A stretch of 64,000 nucleotides of DNA, taken from Maratus speciosus. Its lineage: Eukaryota > Arthropoda > Arachnida > Araneae > Salticidae. Both the position numbers and the translations under genes were made by a program. The stretch spans positions 158,220,761-158,284,760 of the forward strand of contig OZ010799.1 of NCBI GenBank assembly GCA_963932465.1. The letters run 5' to 3'. Every line of letters starts with the position of its first letter. Within the stretch, counting starts at the first letter, position 1. A model generated the notes under the pieces. It was not told where the DNA came from, did no database searches, and saw only the letters and a list, made by a program, of their open reading frames with translations. Positions 31,416 to 42,768 of this stretch are shown one piece after another.

Positions 31416-34246
31416 AGGTAAGTGATGCAAATATGGCCAATGCAGGTAATATAGCCAACCTGCAATAATGTTATTAATTTCAGTGACATTCAAAAGATGG
31501 CGCTTGAACCTAGTCCCTGGATGCCCGAAGAACATTGTTTAGTACCGTATTGCCTGCAATCCTTGATCACGTGCGCAGGGGGGGGAGGCAGTCATTGTTG
31601 ATTTGTTGATATTTGCGTTGGCATATTATAATTTTTTTCTCTAGTATGTTTGTTATTTTTCTTATTTAAACAAAGTATTTGTATTTATTTTTAGACATAA
31701 TATTTTTGCTGGTTTAATGGTCTTTTTAACTGTATCAATGAATTTCTATATATAAGTGTTTAGACAGAATTACGAAAGCTTTTTTTAAAACTCATTATTG
31801 TTGGCAATATGCCCATTGGGCATAATGCCTGCACGTATGGCCATATTACCAACACGTATGACCATATTATATTCATATAAATAAATTTCTCTATATTTTT
31901 ATATTTATTTATTTATTTATGTATATAACTAGTTTAAAAAATTAATTACACTACTGGCATTAAATAAAAAATTAATAAACTTTTTACAATATATATTACA
32001 TACCAAGTAAACACAATAGAAATAAAACATTATAATGTTGAAATAAATTAGGTTACGTAAAATTGAATGAAGTTTAGCAAAACTTCGTTCTCAAAAATTC
32101 TCTCTCTATTTTGTCTTAGAGTATGAATCCCGAAAATAAAAGAGCCTTTGGAGCCAGGAAAGCATAAATGGGTGTTTGAGGTGTGCAATAAAACAGTGTA
32201 AATTATGGCAAAATGCTGCTTTAAAAAGGAACAGAATTCCTAGACGAACTGTTCGTCGTAATATTGTTAAAAATAATATAAATCACTACTGGGTAGAAAA
32301 TCAGTTCTCACACCAGAACAAGAAAAATATCTCCCAATAAGAATTTGTATGCTTGTTGTTGTCTGTTATCATGTTACGTCAACAATAATTAAACTCTGCG
32401 TTTTTCATTTTCCCCACAATTTTTCATTTAGAAAAGGCATAGGTGACCGGTACTGGTTGAAAGCATTTTTAGTAAGAAATGCGAATTTTTCCAGGAGGAG
32501 AAAACAACCAGCCAGAGCAGCAAAGCTCAATAAATATATTATTGAGGATTTTTTAGTAAATTACGAAAAGTTCTAATTCACTACATTCTCATAACATCCC
32601 AAGAACAAATATTTAATACAGACAAAAAAGGTTGTCGTCTCAGTTTGCATAAAAATCTAACTGTTTATGCTGAATAAGACTCAAAAAGAGTGGAAATGGT
32701 TGCTAAAGATCATGGTGAAAGTGTAAGAATTGTGGCTTGGAGCAGTGATACTGTGGCTATTATTCCTTCTATGATTTTGTATAAAGGTAAAAGAACGAAA
32801 CCAGAGTGGGTGGATAATTTGCCTGTTGGTTCTGCTCTACATGTCAAATGACACCAAAACGAAGCATGATAGCGCAGACCTTTGTTAAATGAATCAGACT
32901 TTCTTCAAAATTTAAACCATAAGGACGTTGTCTTATCATCTTTGATGGGGTTAAGTCCCATCTAGATTACTCAATTGAGGATTAGGCTGAAAAAATGTCA
33001 TTCTTCTACTTTGTTTACCTTCTAATAAAATCGATGAGCTGGTTACTTTGGATAAATCCTGCTTGGGGCCGTTTGAGCAATTTGGGGACCAAGAAGGCTT
33101 TTTGTTTCAAGAACAAACCAATCATGACAAGACTATAAAGTCTCGATTTGGAAGAATTTGGATTTCTCCAGTTTGGGATAAAGCTATGACACATGCCACA
33201 GTTAAAGGTGGCTTCAAAGGGACAGGTATCTAACTTTTCAACCCAAAAGCAATCTCCAAAATAACTTTTGCTCCAAGTTCTGTTTCTGAAAATACACCTC
33301 CAATAAAGAATAGTGCCAAAAGTGGAAAAGAAATTTCTATCCCAAGGACATCTTCTGAAAAACTCGGTCGTCATGCTACTCTTCCGTAAAGTACTCCTGT
33401 CTCTTCTTTAGACTCTAGCTGCGATTCTTCACCTTTTGAAGATAATGACAGAAATGATGCCTCTGTTCATGACTCAACATTTCAAAAATTACTGCCATCA
33501 CCACAGGAAAAACATAAAACAACTCGGGTCATAAAACCTGCAATGAACTATCGTGCTCTAATTTTGAAAAAAACAACAACAAACCTCTTTCCCAAAGCTT
33601 CTCAAAGTAATACTGAAGACACTCAAACATCACAACAGTGATTAAACAAACAAAATCTTCAGTCTGCGATGAATAGTGGAAAATTGTCCCTATCAAAGAA
33701 AAGTGGTAAAGACAGTTGGTTTCGCTGTATTTGCAACAAGGAAAAAGTTGTGGATATGAGATTATGTGTTGTGCGTCGTAATTATGTGAACGAGTAATGC
33801 CTCAGATTTACCAAGAAAGATACGGAAGTTTTTACTTCCCATACATGTGAAGTTTAAAAAAAAATACCTTTTTTACCTTAAAAAGTTTAAAATTGCTTAA
33901 AATTGTTTTCTAAATTTTTGTCTTGCTTATTTTTTCATTAATTTTTGTAAAGTTTCAAAAATTTAATTTGGTTTCGTAATGAGGTTTTTCATGCGTTATA
34001 TATGAATCTTTTCATTATATTTCTCCTATGGACATATTATCTGCATATGGACATATTACCTTCATCAACTAGAGTTTTTTTTTTAAATTCCTGCAGGTTT
34101 AAATCTTCATTAAATTAAATTTACATTTTTTTCGAGTACTAAAAAGAGTCTGCTCTTTTAGACAATTTTTATTAAAAAAAAAATCAGCTTCTACTATCGT
34201 TAAAAAAATTCTATCATTAAGGTGGCCATATTACCTGCACTTACCT
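31416..34246 (+). mobile_element. pogo-family element, complete but decayed
   Basis: TIRs of about 24 bp (AGGTAAGTG...TATGGCCA at both ends, four mismatches) are flanked by TA on each side (31414-31415 and 34247-34248), the pogo target. The length is 2831 bp. Variants of a subterminal motif GGCCATATTACCTGCA recur at about 31435, 31800-31870, 34025-34060 and 34223-34240. A transposase pseudogene fills the centre. Confidence 0.85.
32140..33856 (+). pseudogene. pogo/CENP-B-like DDE transposase, many stops and frameshifts
   Basis: Fragments in all three frames line up with one pogo-like transposase. In order they are: LGRKSVLTPEQEKYL (N-terminal linker, about 32290-32335); GIGDRYWLKAFLVRNANFSR with RAAKLNKYIIEDF (CENP-B DNA-binding half, about 32430-32575); IFNTDKKG (first catalytic Asp, about 32610); IVAWSSDTVAIIPSMILYKG with KPEWVDNLP (32730-32830); LIIFDGVKSHLDYSIED (second Asp, about 32930); LDKSCLGPFEQFG (third Asp, about 33045); and VWDKAMTHATVKGGFKGTGI (to 33230). 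The C-terminus has a CxxC-type segment WFRCICNKEKVVDMRLC, a PHD-like finger found in some relatives. Last-Asp spacing is about 35 residues. At least six in-frame stops and several frameshifts make it non-functional. A minus-strand ORF at 33015-33374 is its shadow. Confidence 0.88.
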
Positions 34247-34282
34247 TATAATGCAAATGGAATACCTTACAAAAAGAAGTGA

Positions 34283-35421
34283 TATCTAATCAAAAACAAC
34301 TCGTTGTAAACGATTACGCCAAGCCACAAACCTAAAACTTCAGTCATAAAAAGAAGTGATATCACATAAAAAGAAGCGATATAGTGCCGTGTAAAAGTCT
34401 ATCACTACTCATAATATTTCCAAAAGACTCGGAGTGAGGTACAGTATGTGAAAACTGCTTGGCGACCTGCAGGCGTATATTTAATATATGCAGTATTTAT
34501 ATCAATTTCGAAAAATTGTGTAAGTCAAAAAGATTAATTTTAAATTCTCATTATATCCCTCTTATAAATATTTCTAGGAGGAAAATCTGTAATAAATCAG
34601 AAAGATTTGTAAAACAAGCAGGAAATGGTATGTAATTGTAGTAATCTTTAATAATTACTATCAATATTTTAAACATAATTTTTAATTACATAAATATGTT
34701 TAATGATACGCTGTTTCAAAATGAAAGGGAAAACTGGTAAAATGGATCCTATTTATCACAGAATTATTTCTTAAACGTAAAATGTCGTGTTTCCAACATA
34801 AGGAATATTATATAATACTATTGTAACACAAGCCTAACTAGAAATGATTTTTCCCCTGTTATGTTCAATTCTGTTTACCAAAGCTTTAGTGCATTATATC
34901 TTAGTTTAGTTAAAGTCTATTATTAGGTGCATTCTTAGTATTATTCATTGCATTCTTAGTATTATTCATATGATCATTATTTTTTTATTATGTTACAAAC
35001 TAAAAATATTTATTACATGTTTACTTAGAAAATCATTCCTCGTAAAAGTGGTCTTTCTCGTTCAAATAATGTAAATAAAATCAAGAAATCGATCCCATGA
35101 TGTTAAATAAGAATGGGCATGTAAACACCAAAAGCTTAATTTTTTTACAATTTAATGGGATCAGTAATACAAGAAAAAAAAATTGTTAAATAAATAGTAA
35201 TATGTAAGTGCAGGAAGAACAAACATTATAAAAGCCTGCAGGTCGCCAAGCAGTTTTCATATACTCTACCTCACTCCGAGTCCTTTGAAAACATTATGAG
35301 TAGTGATAGAGTTTTACCCGGCACTCGGAGTAGGCACTTCTATATCGCTCATTTTTATGATTGACGTTTCAGGTTAGTGGCTTGGCGGGTTCATTTACAG
35401 AGAGCTGTTTCTGATTAGATA
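34283..35421. mobile_element. Foldback element, about 195-bp inverted arms
   Basis: The arms run from TATCTAATCA (34283) to about 34480 and from about 35228 to TGATTAGATA (35421). They share CGCCAAGCCAC, CTATCACTACTCATAAT, GACTCGGAGTGAGGTA and GCTTGGCGACCTGCAGGC. The 750-bp interior is AT-rich and non-coding. It begins only 36 bp after the pogo element. Confidence 0.8.
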
Positions 35422-36256
35422 AATCTAGTTTAAAGGGACGAAATTTCGCCTTATTTCAGAAGATATTTTTCTAAAGAAAATACTGGTACCGAAGAATTTC
35501 TTAGTCTGGAAATTCAAGCACCCGTACGAACCCTATGAAACACTTTCCAACAATTACTTCATTCTTTATTAACACTTCAACGTTTAATAAGGTGAAAAAT
35601 TATGCCTAAGTAAACAATTTTGAAAACGCATAAACATATTTCAAAAATCCAATTTCTGTAATGTCCAGCAGTAGTCGGAAAATACCTCCTTTTTTTGTGC
35701 AGCCCAGTATATGACTACAGATTTGTATATATACTACATTGTGGCCTAAATTTTTATGTTACCCCCCCTTTTTTTTTTACAAAATCAATTAAAAAAGGAA
35801 TTAATACCACTTTTTTCACACTAAAACATGTGCCATGTATAATCAAAAATATCTGCCAATTAATAGCAAAAGGTATAGTTAAAAATTAATGGTGTTCAAA
35901 AGGTTTTAGTAAGGACATAAGCAAATTCTTTTTTGCCCAAGTGAGGCTTTTTGAACACTGTAAATGCTTAATTAGTTTAGCAATTTCCGTCAATAAGCGG
36001 AAATATTGACCTTTTGTGAACTTTTGGAAAGACCTTTTGTGCTCCCTTATATTTCATCCACAGAATTTATTTATACACAACGAGTAAGAGGCAAAAAAAA
36101 AAAAAAGTTTAATTTCAGCAATTGTTTCATTACACCACTTAAAATGCACATCTAGCAATTATTGTTCTTAAACACTACTGTAACACAATTATTTTGTTAC
36201 TCCCTGTAAATGAACAATGAAACCTATGCACACCATATTCTAGACTGAGTTTCTGA
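35422..36256. other. No recognised gene
   Basis: CACCCGTACGAACCCT near 35520 is the inverse of GGGTTCGTACGGG near 12765, so both may be fragments of one repeat. ORF 35695-35889 crosses C and T homopolymers and is not credible. Confidence 0.5.
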
Positions 36257-36623
36257 CAGTTGCGAAAAAAAAAGTAAACATTCCCTTCCCTAGTAACTCT
36301 GGAACTAATAATAAAAGAAGAAAGTTACTGGTACTCAACGATTGGAAATAGTCTACTTTTAACCCTTTCAGTGTCAGTGGTATGTTAATGGAACCATTTA
36401 ATTTTAATTCCCAAACGCCACAATGGCACCAGAATTTTGCTAAAATCTTTTCAATTTAATATGCATGTAAAATAAAGCCTTTTTCTTTGTTTTCAAATAA
36501 ATTTGTTTGTAAATATCCTTTAAATTAGAATTCATTACCAATCGTGTGGTACCAGAAACTTTCTTCTACGATAATTTTTTGCAGAGTTAGTAAGAGGCGT
36601 TTACTTTATTTTTCCCACAACTG
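36257..36623. mobile_element. Short foldback, relative of 8508-9572
   Basis: CAGTTGCGAAAAAAAAAG and its inverse end a 367-bp palindrome whose arms share GAAGAAAGTTACTGGTAC and CGATTGG with the 1.07-kb foldback. TTAACCCTTTCAGTGTCAG in the middle (about 36360) looks like a TTAA-element end. Confidence 0.7.
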
Positions 36624-36639
36624 TCCTTCCTCTTTCGTG

Positions 36640-37090
36640 AAATACTCACCTTATTAATGACAGGTAAAAATGATACAATAATAAAGCCAATTACACTATT
36701 TTATAAAACTGGTGGGAATCAAACAAATCTGAATAAATCTAAAAAAAAGACACATCCCGTGAATATGACGGGAGAGAGAATTAAAAGGTTAAAGGCGACT
36801 ATTTTTATATGCTATTCGCACCATTATTTTTTTTAAAATACATTCGTAAGTAAATTCATAAATAATTATTAATAAAATTCATAATAATTTCCTAATACAT
36901 ATTAATTCCTTAATTCTCGCTCCCGTCATATTCATGGGCTGCGTCTTTTACTCAAATTGTTTGATTCCCACCAGTTTTATAAAATAGTGAAATTGGCTAC
37001 ATTTTAGCATCGTTTTACCTGTCATTAAATAAGATGAATATTTCTTTTTCATAAAAGTGGTGCCAATAAGCAATTTGAATTTTTAAACCC
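36640..37090. repeat. Overlapping inverted repeats
   Basis: Arms at about 36647-36785 and 36905-37034 pair through TTAATGACAGGTAAAA, TTTTATAAAACTGGTGGGAA and ATATGACGGGAG. A second pair (GGCGACTATTTTTATATGC at 36790 and ATAAAAGTGGTGCC at 37050) uses part of the same sequence and resembles 11101-11268. It is probably one palindromic element inserted in another. Confidence 0.65.
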
Positions 37091-37740
37091 TAATTTTATT
37101 CGAGCGTTAAGGATTTAAATGTGTTTTATTACACACTTGAAAATCAACAAATCTTTTACTGCCCTTCGGAGTTTTATAGAAAAATCTATAAGAAAAGTGT
37201 TCTTTTTAAATAAGGTCGTTTTAACTCTTAAATGCCTGGTATTGCTTTTCGGCAACATACCCAATTTAGGATCTAAAATACTATTAGAATAATATTGAAG
37301 CTATAATGCCTAATGTTGCCAATAAAATACATTCTGAAAATATTATTAAATCTATTTTCAACATGTAGATGGCAACACTTGTGCTGTTTAAGAATAAAGA
37401 TAGATTTATTTTTTCAATTGTTGCTACTTGTTCTTTTGTTTTGTTTGGGAGCTTGCGAAATACCCTATATTGACCTGCAGTAAGAAAGTGAAATTTATTT
37501 CTTATTATAGTTCCTAAAATTTTTGTGTGTTTAATATTATAGAATTTTATCAAGGCAAATTATTTTTTCAATTAAACACCAGTATTTTCGATTAGTCACA
37601 AACTGTTTTTTAGCCGTAAACTATACTTAAAACAAAATATGATTATTTAAAGTATTTTTCCCTTGATTTATTTAAAAAATGAAAGCCGAAAAACATTATT
37701 ACAATGATTTTTGAAAAATCTGGAATTTAAGGGTTAAATA
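37091..37740. other. AT-rich sequence, no gene
   Basis: The ORF at 37284-37553 on the minus strand has no family resemblance. No inverted ends are seen. Confidence 0.5.
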
Positions 37741-38396
37741 TAAAGTTTAAAAAAATCTTTTTAAATAAGACGTAATTTTTCCCATTTAATGCACTTCACA
37801 TAAAATACTTTACTTATTTTAATATTTTCTCTCTCGTTTAATATTCACGTGTAAATATATTATTCAGTTGGAACTATTTGGAAATATTATTATATGGGCT
37901 TTTTAAATATGACCGAATTTTCTCAATGCTTTTCGCATGAAAAATTTACTTATTTTAAAGTTTTCTTACATTGTATATATTTTTAAACAGACAAAAATAC
38001 TTATAAATAACAATTACAAGTAAGTAAATATTAAGAAAACTTTAGTTTTAAGTACGAAGTTAAAAAAAAAAATCGTTTTAAATATAATATTTTTTTAAAA
38101 AAGTTTTAAATATTACGTAATTTTTCACATTTAATGCACTTCATATGAAATAATTTACATATTTTAATATTTTCTCTCTCGTTTAATATTCACGTTTAAA
38201 TATATTGTTCAGTTGAAACAGTTTGGAAATATTATTTGGACTTTTTAAATAAGAAGTAATTTTCTCAATGCTTCTCGCATGTAAAAATTTAATTATTTTA
38301 ATGTTTTCTTCCACTGCATATATTTTTAAACAGACAAAAATATTTCTAAATAACAATTACGAATAAATAAATATGAATATGAAGAAAACTTTAGTT
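37741..38396 (+). repeat. Tandem duplication, period about 345 bp
   Basis: CGTAATTTTTCCCATTTAAT at 37771 recurs (one mismatch) at 38116. The two units align through TTTTCTCTCTCGTTTAATAT, TCTCAATGCTT and AAACAGACAAAAATA. It is non-coding. Confidence 0.85.
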
Positions 38397-38829
38397 TATA
38401 TGAATAATCCTTCTACTTATCACGTTCATATATAACCCCCAAACCACATAAGAAAATATTTTAATAAATTTCATAATAATAACACGAAATACCTCTAGAT
38501 AGTAGTAGGTTGGTTGGTTGTGTTTATGATGGCCAATTATCAACACGAGGGATATAGGCAATAAGGGGGGTGTACCCTCCAGGGGGGTCTTTCTAAGAGA
38601 ACCTAACACGTATTTACGCATCTAGATAGTAGTCAGAAAATAATTCAAAACATTCGATAGAATTTAAAATATTTATTCTCGATGAAATTTAGTATAAAAT
38701 GCATATTTGCAGTTCAAGTGATGCCATGCAGTTTGAAGTGACTATGAAATCAATCTAATATCTTTCAATTAAAATGTATAATTAATCATATATTATAACT
38801 TGGAAATTACTACGAAGGCGATTGATGTA
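38397..38829. other. No recognised gene
   Basis: It contains GGGGGGTGTACCCTCC and a second G6 run at about 38555-38587, and short GGTTGGTTGG. No coding similarity. Confidence 0.5.
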
Positions 38830-39697
38830 CACTGGTGTCCAAAATTAAGGACCAATCACAAAATGCTAATTTTCAAGTACGCGAATACTCAAAAGGAAAT
38901 AATATAATTCGAATAATTACTATCTCTACAGCACAGCTAGTCTATATAACATCTCTTTAATGTCACACATGGTCAGAAGTGTCACAGTCACTACGATGAA
39001 GCAAAAAAAATAGGAAATTCCATACATCTCATTATGAGTCTCAAATGGTCACTCTATGTGACTCCACTGAGTCGTCACTGTGACTGCTGCTTTGTGACGA
39101 GTCACTCTGTGACTTTACAATGTAGTTACATTATGACTCTCATGCGACTGTCATCTGTAGACTCAATTTCAAAGTCATCGTGAACGTTGCATTGTGATAA
39201 GTTATCAAATAATGTCACATTAAAGTCACATGATGACTTTCAGGTGACAAAGAGACTACTGTGAAGTAACCATTGTGCCCTTTTGTGAAAAGTTACCATG
39301 TAACTATAATGTGATATTATTAGGTGACTTATCCTAATGCAACGTTCTTCATGACTTTGAAATTGAGTCTAAAAATGACAGTCACGTGACAGTCACAATG
39401 TATCTACATTGTAAAATCACCTGGTGACTCATGACAAAGCAGCAGTCACATTCACGTCTCAGTGGAGTCACATATAGTGATCATTTGAGACTCAGAATGA
39501 GACGTGTGGAATTTCCTATTTTTTGTTTCACCGTAGTGACTGTGTCACTTGTGACCATGTGTGACATGAATGAGATGCTATATGGACTAGCTGTGCTGTA
39601 GGGATAGTAATTATTTGAATTATACTATTTCCTTTTGAGTATTCGCTTACTTAAAAATTAGCATTTTATTACGGATCCTTAATTTTGGACATCAGTG
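38830..39697. mobile_element. 868-bp Tc1-ended foldback rich in GTCAC/GTGAC
   Basis: The ends CACTGGTGTCCAAAATTAAG and its inverse resemble the Tc1 element ends at 5436 and are flanked by TA (38828-38829, 39698-39699). The left half pairs with the right half over nearly its full length (about 430 bp per arm). Between about 38960 and 39565 I count roughly two dozen GTCAC or GTGAC pentamers. It has no coding capacity. Confidence 0.9.
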
Positions 39698-39701
39698 TAT
39701 A

Positions 39702-39926
39702 TATAGGCTAATTCCATGAAAACCTGTCATGTCTGTCACACAGCTGAAAATCGCTATGCTTGTTGGCCACCGTTATTTTCGAAAAGTTTGCTTCGCATTA
39801 TTCAATTCACAAGATATCTCCGATAGAATAAATCACATTTTTTCGTTCTAAAATACTGGTGTCAACAAGCATAGCGATTTTCAGCTGTGTGACAGACATG
39901 ACAAGTTTTCGTGGAATTGGCCTATA
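39702..39926. mobile_element. Palindromic miniature element, TATAGGC ends
   Basis: Arms of about 62 bp are almost perfect: ATTCCATGAAAACCTGTCAT, TCTGTCACACAGCTGAAAAT and CGCTATGCTTGTTG pair with their inverses at 39853-39920. It lies only a few bases from the end of the 868-bp foldback. Confidence 0.85.
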
Positions 39927-40166
39927 GCATTTGTTGAAACTCTATAATCGAGACATGTTTGTAAAATAAAAGAAAATATTAATTTGAAAACTCATAGATA
40001 CTAGTTACATTCCCTATTTTTTTTTATGTTTATTTTGAAATTATATATACATAAAGTTTTTTCATTGTTATACATTTCAGCCTATTCGACATCTTTATTG
40101 ATCTTTTTAAAATTTGATATTTTCTGATTATTAGATTGTATTAGTCGTGTGATTATATGACATTTT
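39927..40166. other. AT-rich spacer, no gene
   Basis: Nothing recognisable. Confidence 0.5.
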
Positions 40167-40460
40167 GGTACTACTTAGTTATCTCGTCGACCAATTTCGC
40201 CAAATTATATAAATCGCCAAACCACTTGCCAACTTACACAAATTGACATAATTTTTATTTTAAATAACGAAAGATCAAATAAATTAGTATAACATTAATA
40301 AAAATACAAATAAAACGTGAAATAAAAATCACTTGAGGACGTAAACTCGTGTAACTTGCTTAAAGTCAAGTAAATGTGACATTTACGATCAACCATTATT
40401 GTCATTTAATCTTATAGTTTGTCGATCGAATTTTGGTCGACAGGATAACTAAGTAGTACC
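40167..40460. mobile_element. GGTACTACTTAG miniature element, full copy
   Basis: The 294 bp from GGTACTACTTAGTTATCTCG to ACTAAGTAGTACC align closely with 18852-19145. The flanks GACATTTT and GATTTTGT do not form a clean duplication. Confidence 0.8.
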
Positions 40461-41160
40461 GATTTTGTATGTATGTTTGTAGTCTTTTGTAAGAAAAAAA
40501 TATAATAGAGCATATCCAAAATTGTGGTGAAAAATATTTTTGCAGCTGGTCGTTAGTTGATCTTTAAAGATTATCTAAAAACGAATTCAACGGCTAATAA
40601 TGTGGAGAGATTTTGTTGAATCATTGGATTAAAATTTCAAATAACTTTATTAGTTTATTTATATATTTATAAAAAGAGAAAATGCTATCAATATAAATGT
40701 TAAAAAATTGCACAGAAATGACATCGTATTATGATTATTACAGAATGATTATTACAGATTATTACAGAATGATTATTTACAAAAGATAAAATATGTATTA
40801 TTTCTATTGAATTAAATACAGGTTAATTACAATACTTGTACACGAACAAGCGGAAGTACTCCAAAAAATAATCACTGAATAGAGGATCGTAATTTGAACT
40901 TTCACATCGATCGAGCAAACATTTATAAATTCATCATGTTACATTTATAGAAAAAATTATAACATAATGTATAGTAATAAACTAGTATATATCATATATA
41001 TTCTGAAACATCTTTATACGTATTTTCAAAAGTATAGCATCAAGTTCTAAATACTTTAATTATTAAGTAAGTTTTTATTGTAAAAATATTCAGATGCTAA
41101 TGCGCTTTTTTTTTCTTTGCTTTGGTACTTTCCAAATATCGTGTTGACTACAACCAATCA
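40461..41160. other. AT-rich sequence, no gene
   Basis: A short local repeat of CAGAATGATTATTA occurs at about 40740-40775. Nothing coding. Confidence 0.5.
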
Positions 41161-41490
41161 ACACATTCACGACGGGAAACGAGAATTCTCGTTTTCATTC
41201 AAAAAAGATCACTAAGAGCATGGCTTCTACCTTACAGAAAATGCATTTCAGTAATAGAAAATTGGCGCAGAGGTGGAGCCTATTGACACCACTGACTTTT
41301 TATACTAGTATTCTTCACCTTAATAAAAACCCAGAAATTCTATCATTAGATAAACCGAAAAATACTGCAAAAATTAAGTGGTGTCAATAGGCTCCACCTT
41401 TGGGCCAATTTCCCACCACTGGTATTTATATCACGTTGTCCATATTTTTTTACATTGCAAGGCATTTTATATTAAATTCGTACATTTGAT
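41161..41490 (+). repeat. Dispersed repeat interrupted by a CAGTGG element
   Basis: The left part (ACATTCACGACGGGAAACG) and right part (TATATCACGTTGTCCAT) match 7979-8140, which is continuous there. The 41378-41866 ORF spans the insertion edge and is not supported as a gene. Confidence 0.85.
41249..41421. mobile_element. CAGTGG-type palindromic miniature element, 6-bp target duplication
   Basis: CAGTAATAGAAAATTGGCGC and its approximate inverse end a 173-bp relative of 22123-22292. The flanks GCATTT and GTATTT differ by one base; the uninterrupted repeat at 8.06 kb has a single GCATTT. Confidence 0.88.
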
Positions 41491-41900
41491 AAACATTGCC
41501 CGTCGACAGTGTGTTAACACGCATAGAAAAAGTAGAATAAGTAAAATCTATAAGCATAAAAATTGTCTCAAAATAATTGAAACGGGCTTTAATTCTTCTA
41601 AATGTTGGAGATACGTAGCTTATGTAAATTGCAAAAGTGTTCAAAGTAAGGTAGGAGTTAAGATTATTTTGTACAATGTAATAGCCCAGATATTAATTTT
41701 TGAAAAATTGCACATTTTAAAATTTTATATGGTCTCGATTACAGATGCAGAATTACAGGGTTCGAACGCTTCAAGTGATTCAGGGGATTTTGGTTGTTTT
41801 AGTACCAGAACTTTCGTAAAGAACTGGTCGCTATACCTGAAGATCGATTTTTTTTCTTTAAATTAAATAAGGCATATATTACTTTACAAAAATTCTGGTA
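41491..41900. other. Diverged repeat, no gene
   Basis: TTGGAGATACGTAGCTTATG and AGTAAGGTAGGAGTTAAGA match 44800-44860 in the foldback at 44.7 kb. Confidence 0.55.
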
Positions 41901-41994
41901 CAGTGCAACCTCGATTATACGAGCTAATTGGGACCGCTAGTACCTCGGATATAGGAAATATCGGTTAACAGAAATTGTGAATAAAAACCCGACG

Positions 41995-42193
41995 TGTTTG
42001 CGAATTTAACATCTCTTCGAACAAAATACCTCTATTTGAGCTTTGTTACGTCTCCAATCACCTACTATGGTTTCACCAACTCCAAATTCCAGAGCAATTT
42101 TTCTTTTAATCTTTCACCATTATTAATTCCTTTAATAGTCTCAAGCTTTTTACCGATCGAAACAACAACTCTGTTTCTTTTTTCGTTCTGCAT
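41995..42193 (-). pseudogene. Tigger transposase N-terminal HTH fragment
   Basis: From a methionine at 42193 the minus strand reads MQNEKRNRVVVSIGKKLETI, then KGINNGERLKE. After a one-base shift it continues as IALEFGVGE, then VGDWRRNKAQIEVF. This is the CENP-B/pogo N-terminal helix-turn-helix that binds the element ends. Everything after the first ~65 residues, including the DDE domain, is missing. The single frameshift and the truncation make it a relic. Confidence 0.75.
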
Positions 42194-42564
42194 TTTAAAA
42201 GTGAACGACCTACTGTTTGGGTGATGGTCAGAAGTGAAATCATTAAAGAAAAGGTTCTAAAAAAACTAGGGATTCCGAAAGAAAGTGAAAACAATAGAAT
42301 ATCATGAAACCGAAATGTCTATTGCGAAAGTGCTAATTCCCCCATTGTCGCTAGTCAAGGGGGGCAGGGGGATGTAATTGTCCGGTAACACATTTCACCT
42401 GGTGTTCAATAGCTCCATGCGGCCACTGGAAACAAAGCATTGTTTTCTGTTGACTTCTCACGGTGCAATGTTTCTAGGAAGTTGAGTGCTTTTGGGGGCA
42501 GAAGAGCTGGTAGTACGGGCAGTGAACTAAAAGTCTTTTTCAAGGCTTATTCACAATATAAATA

Positions 42565-42643
42565 CAGGGTGATTCTGAATTCATCATCAATATTTGGTGG
42601 GCAGGTAGGGAATAGGAAAAGAACACTATTTCACATAGGAAAG
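42565..42643 (+). repeat. Left 79-bp TIR of DD41D element
   Basis: It pairs without mismatch to 43963-44041; similarity continues weakly for about 15 bp further in. It includes GGTGGGCAGGTAGGG and CACATAGGAAAG. Confidence 0.92.
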
Positions 42644-42768
42644 CATAGGCACAAACGAACGCATGATGGTGTAGAGGGCGCTTTGTGTCCGCATCTCCCA
42701 TGAACGCGCATAGCTGTCTGCCGTGTGCAGCCAGTCGTCATTCGACAAGGTGACTTCGCAGAAGTAAC

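Noticed and set aside
33015..33374. 119-codon minus-strand ORF
   Set aside because: It is opposite the pogo transposase pseudogene, whose plus-strand residues match the family.
41755..41775. GGTTCGAACGC, tRNA B-box-like
   Set aside because: No cloverleaf, A box or acceptor stem can be built around it.
41378..41866. 162-codon ORF on the plus strand
   Set aside because: It starts in a miniature element, crosses its insertion edge and continues through a diverged repeat. No family motif or conserved frame is visible.
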